NCBI GenBank assembly: GCA_018336195.1
Contig: JAGXQV010000048.1
Location: 1 to 32,877 of the forward strand
DNA: 32,877 nt
Direction: 5' to 3'
Source: Sulfuricella sp.
GTDB lineage: Bacteria; Pseudomonadota; Gammaproteobacteria; Burkholderiales; Sulfuricellaceae
Shown here in pieces: positions 17,030-24,431 of this stretch. The notes below the pieces were generated by a model. The model saw nothing but the letters and a program-made list of their open reading frames with translations, made no database searches and was not told the origin of the DNA. Positions within the stretch are counted from its first letter, which is position 1. Each line of letters starts with the position of its first letter. A program made the translations under genes and the position numbers.

Positions 17030-18871
17030 TTACGGATTCAACAAAACTGCCGCTGCCGAAAACGGCGTCACCGAACCGTCGGTGATCGACAGGTACAGCA
17101 CCTGCAAGTCCAGGCTGCCGGTGGGCGTGAGGAAGTGGAAGTCGTCGATATAGCCTTCGGCGGCATCGTTCAACTGCTCGCCGTTCGGCCACAGGAACAC
17201 CACGTTGCGGGCGTTGGCGACGCCCTCCCAATCCTCGTAATCGACGATGGCGGCATCGCCGCTGATGCTCCCGTCCCCGTAGATGAGCTTTTTCGGGCCA
17301 ACGAAGGGTAGCTGCGAAGCGCTGGTCTTGCCGGTGGTGACGGACGGGTCGCCGAAGTACATCTTGTAGCGCGCCCCGCCGATATGCATGGGCAAGGCCG
17401 CCTGGGCACTCTTGAACATTTTCGGGCAACCGCTGCTGTCGTACTGCGTCACGAATTTGCTGCCGTTCCACACCGCGTAAGCATGGTTGTGCGTATTGGT
17501 GGTGCAGCCGCTGATCTGATCGACGGTGTATACCATGAAGGTTCCCACCGCACCGTCCCAGCGCCAGTCGGTGAGCGTCGGGTAGGCGACCTTGTTTTGC
17601 CGCGCCGCGTTGATCTTGCTGGTGGGGTTGACGGCATCGCCCTCGACGCCGATCACCACGCTGGCGGGACACGCGCCGCCGGCCAGGTAATCGGCGCTGG
17701 TGGTGCAGGTGGTCGCCGAACCGGAATTGAAATCGCGGCCCACGTAGCCGTCCACGCTGTCCACCGAGTAAATGCGGGTCTTGCCGTCGGCGTCATTGGA
17801 TTCGAAAAACAGCCGCACCTTGGCGCCCAGCGCGGCGGACAGCGGCACACCCTGGCCGGTCATGATGGACTTGATGCCGCTGGTCACGCTGCTTGGCGAG
17901 CGCAGGCCGCTACTGCCGGCGTAGCTGGTGAAGCTGAGATAGCTGGAAGGCACGGCGGCGGAAACCGTGCCGCTGGCGGCCATGGCCATGCCCGAGACGC
18001 CTTTCGGGCCGTAGTAGAACTGCACCGTGTTCGCCATCGTCCCGGCTTCCGCGCCGAAGCGGGTAGCGGAAAGTCGCGCGTTGCCGTCGGAAACCGGCGG
18101 GGTGAGGGTGGAAACGCTATTGCCGGTGCCTTGCAATTGCCAGTATTCGCCGGGGGTGGTGGCACTCACCGCAGCGGCTTTGCCGTAGCTGGCACAAGCG
18201 CTGTCCTGGCACGCCTTGACCACCACCGAATAAGCGGTGGCGGCCTTCAGCGCGGTAAGCGTGGCATTGCTCGCGCTGCCGCTGGCGGTGGTGCCGGCAC
18301 TGGTGTTCATCAGCGCGTCGGCGGCGCTGATTTCGTAGTGATCGACCGTGTAGCCGCTGGGCGCGTTCCAGTTCACCAGCAGCTTGCTGGACGAGCCGAA
18401 AGTATTGCTGCCCACGGTCTGCTTGGCGGTTTCGCTCACGGTCACGCCGCCGGGGGCGGCCACCGTGCTTTGCAGCGTCACTTCCTTGACCGAAGCGGTG
18501 TCGATGGTGAAATTCTTGAGATCGGTGGTGGCGAGGTTGGCGGAATAGGCCTTGAGGCTGCCGCCCCCCGAGAATTCCACATAGGGCAGGGTGAGCCGGT
18601 AGCTGCTGCCGCTTGCCGCGAAGGTGGCCGCGCCGGTCGCCCCGGCAAGCAGCGGCGTGGCCTTCACCGAAGCGGCGTCGAGGGCGAAGCTCGCCAGCGT
18701 CGGCGAAGTCAGGGTGGCGCTGTAGGCCGCCTTGGAAGCCCCGCTGCCGAATTCGAGATAAGGCACGGCAAGCGTATAGGTGCTGCCGGAAAGGCTCAGG
18801 CTAGGGGCCGTCTGGGCGATGGCGGCGGCGGGAAACAAGGCAACGATGGCGATGCTGAGCAGTTTATTCAT
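17030..18871 (-). CDS. Secreted protein with N-terminal tandem repeats and FnIII-like domain
   Basis: The 613-residue product starts at the ATG at 18871, which follows AGGGAGAAA, and has a signal peptide ending AAIA-Q near residue 20. Residues about 25-73 and 84-133 are two copies of a repeat with the pattern YxLxxPYxEF, GGxxKAYSAxL, FxxDxASVK. Residues about 138-240 look like a fibronectin type III domain (LLVNWNAPSGYTVDHYEIS, TLTALKAATAYSVVVKACQDSACASYG). The remaining 370 residues are unassigned but contain several cysteines, and an aromatic-rich central part. Such modular exported proteins are often surface or matrix adhesins; no anchor or secretion tag was seen. The frame continues open upstream to 19024 without a better start. 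Confidence 0.78.
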   Translation of the reverse strand: MNKLLSIAIVALFPAAAIAQTAPSLSLSGSTYTLAVPYLEFGSGASKAAYSATLTSPTLASFALDAASVKATPLLAGATGAATFAASGSSYRLTLPYVEFSGGGSLKAYSANLATTDLKNFTIDTASVKEVTLQSTVAAPGGVTVSETAKQTVGSNTFGSSSKLLVNWNAPSGYTVDHYEISAADALMNTSAGTTASGSASNATLTALKAATAYSVVVKACQDSACASYGKAAAVSATTPGEYWQLQGTGNSVSTLTPPVSDGNARLSATRFGAEAGTMANTVQFYYGPKGVSGMAMAASGTVSAAVPSSYLSFTSYAGSSGLRSPSSVTSGIKSIMTGQGVPLSAALGAKVRLFFESNDADGKTRIYSVDSVDGYVGRDFNSGSATTCTTSADYLAGGACPASVVIGVEGDAVNPTSKINAARQNKVAYPTLTDWRWDGAVGTFMVYTVDQISGCTTNTHNHAYAVWNGSKFVTQYDSSGCPKMFKSAQAALPMHIGGARYKMYFGDPSVTTGKTSASQLPFVGPKKLIYGDGSISGDAAIVDYEDWEGVANARNVVFLWPNGEQLNDAAEGYIDDFHFLTPTGSLDLQVLYLSITDGSVTPFSAAAVLLNP

Positions 18872-19136
18872 CTTTGATTTCTCCCTATGTGGATTTCCAG
18901 TCAACCCGGTCACGAGACCGGCCTGGAAAGTCCTCGTAGTGCTCCATTTCTTCCCGATTCGCGGGAAGGCATGGAACCCCTTTCCAATTGCGGCCAGTCT
19001 CACCGAAATCGCCATTCCGGTCAATTTGAGCGGATGTTGCGGCGGCTGAATCGGGGTGAAGGCTTGTGGCCTGCTGGTTGGTGTGCCGTGCTCGGGCTAG
19101 AATGCACTTGACGTATCTACTATACGGAGCATCAGA

Positions 19137-19252
19137 TTGCCACACCTCCACTGCCACGTACCCGAAGAAATCGCCCGACAGACTATTTCGAACTGTTTGG
19201 TACATGGGAAGATGAACCGCTGCAACCATTGAAACAACCTTCTGCGATATGA
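19137..19252 (+). pseudogene. Relic of ribbon-helix-helix-type antitoxin (internal deletion with frameshift)
   Basis: From a TTG at 19137 the frame reads LHCHVPEEIARQ, matching the first 15 residues of the intact antitoxin at 20842 ([12 protein letters not shown]). The following bases, in the next frame, read DYFELFGTWEDEPLQPL, matching its end ([17 protein letters not shown]). About 32 residues (roughly 95 bases, not a multiple of three) are missing between the two halves. Some 20 bases upstream also resemble the leader of the intact copy. Divergence is high enough that this is an old paralogue, not a recent duplicate. The relic's second-frame TGA (19250-19252) overlaps the Fic start codon as ATGA. 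Confidence 0.8.
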
Positions 19253-20295
19253 ATACCCTGCGCTTTTTTTCCACGCAAAATCTTTCCGTTCCCGCCAGCA
19301 CATCGTGGTATCTCGCCGATCTTGGCGAGTTTCGCGGCAAGCAGGCGCTTTATACCCAACAGTCGCCGCAACGTCTCAAGACCTTGCGGGAACACGCACT
19401 GATTGAAAGTGCGGTGTCCTCCAATCGTATCGAGGGTGTGTCGGTCGATCCATCGCGGGTGCGCGACGTGTTGGTCGCACCCAAACCGCTGTTCCGGGAT
19501 CGCGACGAAGAAGAAGTCCGGGGATATCGCGATGCCTTGCAGCGCATTCATGAAGGTGCCACCAACATGCCCGTAAACGAGGCGACGCTTTGCGGGTTGC
19601 ATGGTTTGGCGCGCGGTCAAATCTGGGATGCGGGAAAATATAAGGAGAAAGACGGCGATATCATCGAACGCTACCCGGACGGGCGCGAAAGGGTGCGTTT
19701 CCGGCCCGTGTCGGCGGCGGATACACCTGTTGCCATGGCAAAACTGGTTGCCGATTGGCAACTTTGCCTGGATCAGCGCTGGGTGCATCCGCTCATCGCC
19801 ATGGCGGCATTCAACCTGGATTTTCTGTGCATCCATCCTTTTCGCGACGGTAATGGGCGCGCGTCGCGGCTGGCTCTTTTGCTTCAATGTTATCAATCTG
19901 GGTATGAAGTGGGCCGCTACATCAGCCTGGAGCGTCTGATCGAGGAAAACAAGGAGCGCTATTACGAAACGCTGGAGCACAGTTCGCAAGGATGGCACGA
20001 AGGCCGGCACGATCCCTGGCCGTACATCAACTATCTGTTATCCATCCTCAAACTCGCCTACCGGGAATTTTCTGAACGAGTCGGCGAAATCAAGGCCCCA
20101 CGCGGCGCCAAGACCGACCAGGTACTGGCCGCCATCAACCGCTTTGCCGGTGAATTCACCGTCGCCCAAGTGGAGCAGGCGTGCCCCGGCGTGAGCCGGG
20201 ACATGGTGCGCAACGTCCTGAGAGCACAGCAAGCCGCCGGAATCATCGAATGCCAGGGGCGCGGCCCGGCGGCAAGGTGGAAGAAGAAAGGGTAA
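19249..20295 (+). CDS. Fic family protein (putative AMPylase) with C-terminal winged helix
   Basis: The 348-residue protein carries the Fic active-site motif HPFRDGNGRASR at 196-207 (catalytic His196, Asp200, Asn202, Arg204) and an N-terminal inhibitory helix motif SNRIEG, with Ser58xxxGlu62-Gly63, so it is a class II Fic protein with built-in autoinhibition. Residues about 285-348 (VLAAINRFAGEFTVAQVEQACPGVSRDMVRNVLRAQQAAGII) look like a winged helix, suggesting DNA binding or autoregulation. Fic enzymes transfer AMP or other phosphate-containing groups to protein hydroxyls. The start has no good ribosome-binding site and overlaps the stop of an antitoxin relic, so translation was probably coupled to it. 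No frameshift was seen. Confidence 0.92.
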   Translation: MNTLRFFSTQNLSVPASTSWYLADLGEFRGKQALYTQQSPQRLKTLREHALIESAVSSNRIEGVSVDPSRVRDVLVAPKPLFRDRDEEEVRGYRDALQRIHEGATNMPVNEATLCGLHGLARGQIWDAGKYKEKDGDIIERYPDGRERVRFRPVSAADTPVAMAKLVADWQLCLDQRWVHPLIAMAAFNLDFLCIHPFRDGNGRASRLALLLQCYQSGYEVGRYISLERLIEENKERYYETLEHSSQGWHEGRHDPWPYINYLLSILKLAYREFSERVGEIKAPRGAKTDQVLAAINRFAGEFTVAQVEQACPGVSRDMVRNVLRAQQAAGIIECQGRGPAARWKKKG

Positions 20296-20331
20296 TTACC
20301 CTTTAGTAAGGGTAATAATGAGGGTAATAAT
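20287..20331. repeat. Palindrome plus repeated GGGTAAT motifs over the fic stop codon
   Basis: Bases 20287-20304 form a perfect 18-base palindrome, AAAGGGTAATTACCCTTT, which includes the fic stop codon. The half-site GGGTAAT is repeated in direct orientation at 20310 and 20322, the last two as GGGTAATAAT. The same segment can fold as a nine-base stem with loop TAGT (20295-20316). It has no following T tract, so it is a poor intrinsic terminator. It could be a protein-binding site or a decayed mobile-element end. Confidence 0.6.
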
Positions 20332-20563
20332 ATCTGCGGGCGTAAAGCGCCAAGCCCGGTAAATTGAAGTACGCCTCGCTGTGTTGGTCGGGTTAACGCC
20401 CAAAAGGCCGCTAATCCGACCTGCTGAGCCAAAGCAAACTGCCCCCTTAATAGATTCGACGCAATTCCATTGCGGGCTTGCACTAGCAAGCCGAGCAACC
20501 TCGGCCCAAGGTGCCAATCTCGATTTGGCTATACGGGACTTTGTTTTTTTCGCGGGGCACGCC
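20332..20563. other. Spacer between fic and the DUF4160 relic, nothing recognised
   Basis: Mixed composition, with no supported reading frame, RNA or repeat. It probably contains the old promoter of the DUF4160/DUF2442 module; no clear -35/-10 pair was recognised. Confidence 0.4.
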
Positions 20564-20611
20564 ATGCCGACGATCGGCATGTTCCTCGGCATCATTGCTC
20601 GGATGCGATGA
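20564..20611 (+). pseudogene. 5' stub of a DUF4160 gene
   Basis: The ATG at 20564 starts MPTIGMFLGIIARM, which is the typical N-terminus of DUF4160 proteins (MPTIxxFxGIxIRM), but it stops after 15 residues where the family has about 80-90. DUF4160 is normally encoded just before DUF2442 in a toxin-antitoxin-like pair. Only the first 14 codons survive, directly joined to the tail of a DUF2442 gene. Confidence 0.7.
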
Positions 20612-20757
20612 TCGAGGTCTATCCCGTGTTTTGTCGCCTGGAAAACCCCGGTTTCTTTTCCCTGGCGCGGGTCGATTACGGTACCGTAACCTGGCCGGGC
20701 GACATCGACATTGCCCCGGAAGCCTTGTACGAGAGGACGGTTTCGGTGGGTGATTGA
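20608..20757 (+). pseudogene. 3' remnant of a DUF2442 gene
   Basis: The 49-codon frame ends with PVFCRLENPGFFSLARVDYG and TVTWPGDIDIAPEALYERTV, the conserved C-terminal half of DUF2442 proteins (about 80 residues when whole). The N-terminal third is missing. A start codon at 20608 overlaps the TGA of the DUF4160 stub, but the first five residues probably arise from the deletion junction. One deletion from codon 14 of DUF4160 into DUF2442 would explain both remnants. A short peptide could still be translated. Confidence 0.72.
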
Positions 20758-20809
20758 AATGATACATGCGGCGGAAGACGCTACGCTTTTCCGCCCCGCC
20801 CCGTTACTA

Positions 20810-20825
20810 TCCACATAGTCCACAT
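20810..20825 (+). promoter_or_regulatory. TCCACAT direct repeat upstream of the antitoxin, possible operator
   Basis: TCCACAT occurs at 20810-20816 and again at 20819-20825, with a two-base gap, 17 bases before the antitoxin start codon. Ribbon-helix-helix antitoxins autoregulate by binding short repeated sites in this position, so this is a reasonable operator candidate. No biochemical evidence exists here. Confidence 0.35.
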
Positions 20826-20841
20826 CTATGCGGCACATCTC

Positions 20842-21072
20842 ATGACCCAACTCCATTGTTACGTCCCCGAGGAAGTCGCCCGGCAAGTCAAATTGCGCGC
20901 CGAGCAATCCGGCTTGCCCCTGTCCCGCTACTTGGCGGAATTGGTCAAGCGCGACGCGCAGGCCGACGCAGGCTGGCCGGAGAACTATTTCGACCTCTTC
21001 GGCAAATGGGAAGGCGACCCGCCGGAACGCCCAGCGCAATTACCCCTGGAAAAGCGCTTGGGATTTGAATGA
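20842..21072 (+). CDS. Ribbon-helix-helix-type antitoxin of a VapBC-like pair
   Basis: The 76-residue protein reads [35 protein letters not shown], a strand-helix-helix pattern with the typical short basic beta strand and two helices of ribbon-helix-helix DNA-binding antitoxins. The C-terminal [20 protein letters not shown] would be the part that wraps the toxin. The ATG at 20842 follows a GCACATCTC leader without a clear ribosome-binding site. Its TGA (21070-21072) overlaps the start of the VapC remnant as ATGA. With the toxin damaged, it may now be an orphan antitoxin that could still neutralise related VapC toxins. An older, deleted copy lies at 19137. Confidence 0.82.
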   Translation: MTQLHCYVPEEVARQVKLRAEQSGLPLSRYLAELVKRDAQADAGWPENYFDLFGKWEGDPPERPAQLPLEKRLGFE

Positions 21073-21260
21073 TCCACCCGCTGGACACCAACGTCTGCAT
21101 CCACCTGCTCAACGAGCGCCACCCATCCGTCCTGCAACATTTCCGCAGCCACACCCCAGCCGAAATCGCCCGCGCCCATGATGCCACCCTGGTCACGCAC
21201 AATGTTGGCGAATTTAGCCGGGTTGCGGGGTTGCGGCTGGAGGATTGGGAAGGCGGGTGA
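21069..21260 (+). pseudogene. VapC PIN-domain toxin with a large in-frame internal deletion
   Basis: The first 33 residues ([22 protein letters not shown]) match the start of VapC ribonucleases, including the first catalytic Asp6. After HTPAEI the frame jumps to [27 protein letters not shown], the C-terminal end of the same family. Only 63 residues remain of the usual 130 or so; the middle, with the other acidic metal-binding residues, is missing. The frame stays open, so a peptide could be made, but it cannot be an active nuclease. The start overlaps the antitoxin stop as ATGA, the normal arrangement for vapBC. Confidence 0.85.
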
Positions 21261-21471
21261 GCGGCGTTGTCGGTCATGCGGTAGGACAGACATGGCCGTC
21301 TTCCCCCAGAGCAGCATGATGCTCGGCATCACCCGACGCGTGCGCGACCGCCGTTTATTGCGCCGGCCCGGTAAACTGTTGGCGGAACCAGGAACACGCG
21401 GTAACGTCGCGAATGCCGCAGCAAACCTGGAATTTCGCCCACAGGATATCTCGAACAGGAGCAACAGCCCC

Positions 21472-22083
21472 ATGAGCACAACCATCGCCGGCCCCGACGG
21501 GAAACCGCGCTGCCATTGGTGCACCGCCACACCGGAATACCTGGCCTACCACGACAACGAATGGGGTTTCCCGGTCGGCGACGACCGGCACCTGTTCGAG
21601 AAACTCAGCCTCGAAGGGTTTCAGGCCGGGCTGAGCTGGCGCACCATCCTCGCCAAGCGCGACAACTTCCGCGCCGCCTTTCGGAATTTCGATTTCGACC
21701 AAATCGCGCGTTTCACTCCGTCCGATGTCGAGCGCCTGCTCGCCGACAAGGGCATCGTCCGCCATCGCGGCAAGATCGAAGCGGTCATCCACAACGCGCG
21801 GCAAGCCCAGCAACTGGTCGCGCAGGAAGGCTCGCTGGCGGCCTTCGTCTGGGGTTACGAACCCGCTCCGCAGCACCTCGCCGCACCGCAAACGGTCTCG
21901 ATCTCGGCGGAATCGCTGGCCTTGTCGAAGGCACTGAAAAAACGCGGCTGGAAATTCGTCGGCCCCACCACGGTGTACGCCTTCATGCAGGCGATGGGCC
22001 TGGTCAACGACCACGCCGTGGGCTGCGCGATCCGCGCCGAAGTCGAACTGGCGCGAAGGAATTTTATGCGACCGGGAGGCTGA
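21472..22083 (+). CDS. tag: DNA-3-methyladenine glycosylase I
   Basis: The 203-residue product is close in sequence to E. coli Tag. It contains RCHWC, YLAYHDNEWGFPVGDD, EGFQAGLSWRTILAKRDNFRAAF, GIVRHRGKIEAVIHNA, ALSKALKKRGWKFVGPTTVYAFMQAMGLVNDHAVGC. The zinc ligands of Tag (a Cys near the N-terminus, the His in AYHDNEW, and His and Cys in NDHAVGC) are all kept. It removes 3-methyladenine from alkylated DNA in base-excision repair. The frame is open further upstream, but the ATG at 21472 is chosen because it follows AGGAGCAACAG and sits close to the usual start. It directly follows the toxin-antitoxin remnants. Confidence 0.95.
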   Translation: MSTTIAGPDGKPRCHWCTATPEYLAYHDNEWGFPVGDDRHLFEKLSLEGFQAGLSWRTILAKRDNFRAAFRNFDFDQIARFTPSDVERLLADKGIVRHRGKIEAVIHNARQAQQLVAQEGSLAAFVWGYEPAPQHLAAPQTVSISAESLALSKALKKRGWKFVGPTTVYAFMQAMGLVNDHAVGCAIRAEVELARRNFMRPGG

Positions 22084-22310
22084 CATGCAGCCAAACTGTC
22101 TTTCGAACGGACTATGTCCACCTTACTTGGCTGGTCCGAAGAAGGGTAACGTCATCCGGGGAATGATTTATTCGGTGTTGTGCGTGACGCGCAAATTGCT
22201 TGATGGCAGTGAGCCGCAGGCAACCGCCACGACGCCGCCAACATCATCGACACAAACCAGCCGGTGGTCTACTTCGTGGTGTTTTCACCGCGGGTGATTT
22301 ACTGCTGCAG

Positions 22311-24125
22311 TCACCCTTGCATCGCTACCTCGGGCTGTTGCACCGGTAGAGTGATGCGGAAGGTAGCGCCTTTGTCCAGTTCGCTTTTCACCTCGATGTT
22401 GCCGTGGTGTTTATGTACGATCCCATAAGAGAGCGACAGACCTAGGCCCGTACCCTTGCCCACCGGCTTGGTGGTGAAGAAGGGGTCGAAGATACGTTTC
22501 AGGTTCTCCGGCGCGATGCCGCTGCCGGTGTCGGCGATTTCCAGCCAGATATTGCCCCCCTCCCTACCGGTGCGCAAGGTAATGGTGCCGCGCTCGACGA
22601 TGGCATGGGCGGCATTCACCAGCAAGTTCATAAACACTTGGTTGAGTTGGGACGGTAGGCACTCGACTTGCGGCAGTTCACCGTACTCCTTGATAACATC
22701 GGCCTTATACTTGATTTCGTTGTTGACCACATTGAGGGTGCTATCCAGCCCCTTATGCAGGTCGGTAAATTGCCACTCCGCTTCGTCGACGTGGGAGAAA
22801 TCCTTGAGGTCTTGGACGATCTTCTTGACGCGAGCCAAGCCGTCGAGAGTTTCATGGATCAGGCTGACAACATCATCCTTGAGGTAGGCGTAGTCGAGCT
22901 CATTCTTGAGTGACATTATTTCGGTGTGCTCCTTGCTGTGCGGGACGGCAATCAATTCGGCCTGTTCATAGGCGTCGATGATCTGGAGGAGGTTTTTTAG
23001 GTAGCGCTCCAGCGTGCAGACGTTGGAATTGATGAAACCGACAGGGTTGTTGATCTCGTGTGCAACACCCGCAGCCAGCTGACCGATGGAAGCCATTTTC
23101 TCGGACTGCAATAGTTGGTTCATCGTCTCGTCGAGTTTCTTGATAAGCTTTTCCTGACTCTCCTTATCCGCAAATAAAGCCGCGTTAGCTGTTTGCAGTT
23201 CGGTGGTTCGTTCGCGTACCTTTTCCTCCAATTGGTCTCGTGAATCGCGTAACTCGGCCTCGCTGGCCTTGAGATCGGCAGTGCGTTCCGCAACCAGCTC
23301 TTCTAGGTGCTGCTGGTATTCCTGGCGCAACAAGCTGGCCTGAATATCGTCCAGATTTTGTTTATAAAATCGAAACGTCTGTCCCATGACCACCAAATAA
23401 GCAACAAGCCGGAGCATGTGCCAAAACCACCACTCGATGTACCAGAGCTTTGATAGAGCGAAAAACACCCCTGCCATGCCGAACAACAGCGAAAGAACGG
23501 CAAAAAAATAGTCGTCTATTCTGAGGGTCTGTTGTTGGCGCGAAAGAAACCAGGCGGCTGCCGCCAAAAAGCCGAGTCCCCCTATGAAATTCACGGCAAT
23601 AGCTATTGTGGTAAAACTTCCTTTCTCCAACATGGCCGGAACCATGGATGGCCAAGCCATGCTGGCGGCTCCCAGAAACACTGCTCCGGCAGACGTGGCA
23701 CCGAATATCCATCTGTCTTGTATTCGAGTTGTGAGCGGCGCGGGCAGCCAAAGCATGCAGAAAAAAATACCGCCCCAAAAGGTGGCTATACTGTGCAGCC
23801 AGACAAAAGTCTGACTGGGTATGCTGGCGGCGTGGAACCCGTCAAGGATGCCCATGGCAAGCAAGCCACTTACTATCCATAGATGATACGCATTGTCCTT
23901 GTTGTAACGCCGGATCAGGATCAAAAGCGCCGCCAGGATCACCCCGGCAAAGAGTCCCAACGCCTCGACGACGGCATGTACTGGGACGCTTTCCCAACGC
24001 GACTCGTTGCCTAGCAAGTGAAAAAGCAGTTCGCCGACAATCGGAACCGAACATGCCAACATCAACACTTTGGTTAGCGCGGGCTTCTGAGTGGAGAAAC
24101 TAAGTCCTAACAAGCGAATTTGCAT
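22311..24125 (-). CDS. Membrane sensor histidine kinase with seven-helix sensor region
   Basis: The first 250 residues contain about seven transmembrane helices, like the MASE-type integral membrane sensor domains. Residues about 255-345 form a coiled coil rich in Glu/Leu. The kinase core has the H box IGQLAAGVAHEINNP with phospho-acceptor His356, N box NLLVNAAHAI, G1 IADTGSGI, and G2 GKGTGLGLSLSYGI followed by HGNIEVKSELDKGATFRITLPV. Total 604 residues. No response regulator gene is adjacent, so it is an orphan kinase; a hybrid receiver is absent too. Codon use looks AT-richer than the flanking tag and tex genes, suggesting separate acquisition. The ligand is unknown. Confidence 0.9.
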   Translation of the reverse strand: MQIRLLGLSFSTQKPALTKVLMLACSVPIVGELLFHLLGNESRWESVPVHAVVEALGLFAGVILAALLILIRRYNKDNAYHLWIVSGLLAMGILDGFHAASIPSQTFVWLHSIATFWGGIFFCMLWLPAPLTTRIQDRWIFGATSAGAVFLGAASMAWPSMVPAMLEKGSFTTIAIAVNFIGGLGFLAAAAWFLSRQQQTLRIDDYFFAVLSLLFGMAGVFFALSKLWYIEWWFWHMLRLVAYLVVMGQTFRFYKQNLDDIQASLLRQEYQQHLEELVAERTADLKASEAELRDSRDQLEEKVRERTTELQTANAALFADKESQEKLIKKLDETMNQLLQSEKMASIGQLAAGVAHEINNPVGFINSNVCTLERYLKNLLQIIDAYEQAELIAVPHSKEHTEIMSLKNELDYAYLKDDVVSLIHETLDGLARVKKIVQDLKDFSHVDEAEWQFTDLHKGLDSTLNVVNNEIKYKADVIKEYGELPQVECLPSQLNQVFMNLLVNAAHAIVERGTITLRTGREGGNIWLEIADTGSGIAPENLKRIFDPFFTTKPVGKGTGLGLSLSYGIVHKHHGNIEVKSELDKGATFRITLPVQQPEVAMQG

Positions 24126-24431
24126 ATATTCTTTTCAAGTAGTGAAGCTGAGCGCCTGACAAGACGCACCAAATTCACCTAACATACGTGGAACCACAAA
24201 TACTCCAAACATCACACTATCAGCAATAACTATACAGTGCCAGTGGTGAAAAATCCGGTGTGGAGCCCAGATAAATGAGCCATTTAGCATCAATCCTCAA
24301 ATGACTGACTTTGGGCAGAAAACTGAAATTCATCCTTAGCGAAACCCATACGCTCGAATCGGCACTTCGACAAACATTTCCCGCGTTTCATGGTTTAATA
24401 CCGCCTTTTTTCGCCTCCCTCCCGGAACATC
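24126..24431. other. 306-bp divergent intergenic region between kinase and tex
   Basis: No gene recognised. The region is AT-rich on its kinase side. On the minus strand, GCACTGTATAGT near 24230-24240 contains a -10-like TATAGT that could serve the kinase, but the leader would be about 100 bases. On the plus strand, a weak promoter-like TTTAAT lies near 24394 before tex. No paired -35/-10 or operator is convincing. Confidence 0.4.

Noticed and set aside
17384..18877. Long plus-strand open frame (497 codons) opposite the FnIII protein gene
   Set aside because: Low-complexity Gly/Ala/His/Arg composition, no ribosome-binding site and no domain; the minus strand has a signal peptide and clear repeats.
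22085..22297. 70-codon open frame between tag and the histidine kinase
   Set aside because: Ser/Thr/Pro-rich tail, no ribosome-binding site, no family resemblance; probably non-coding.
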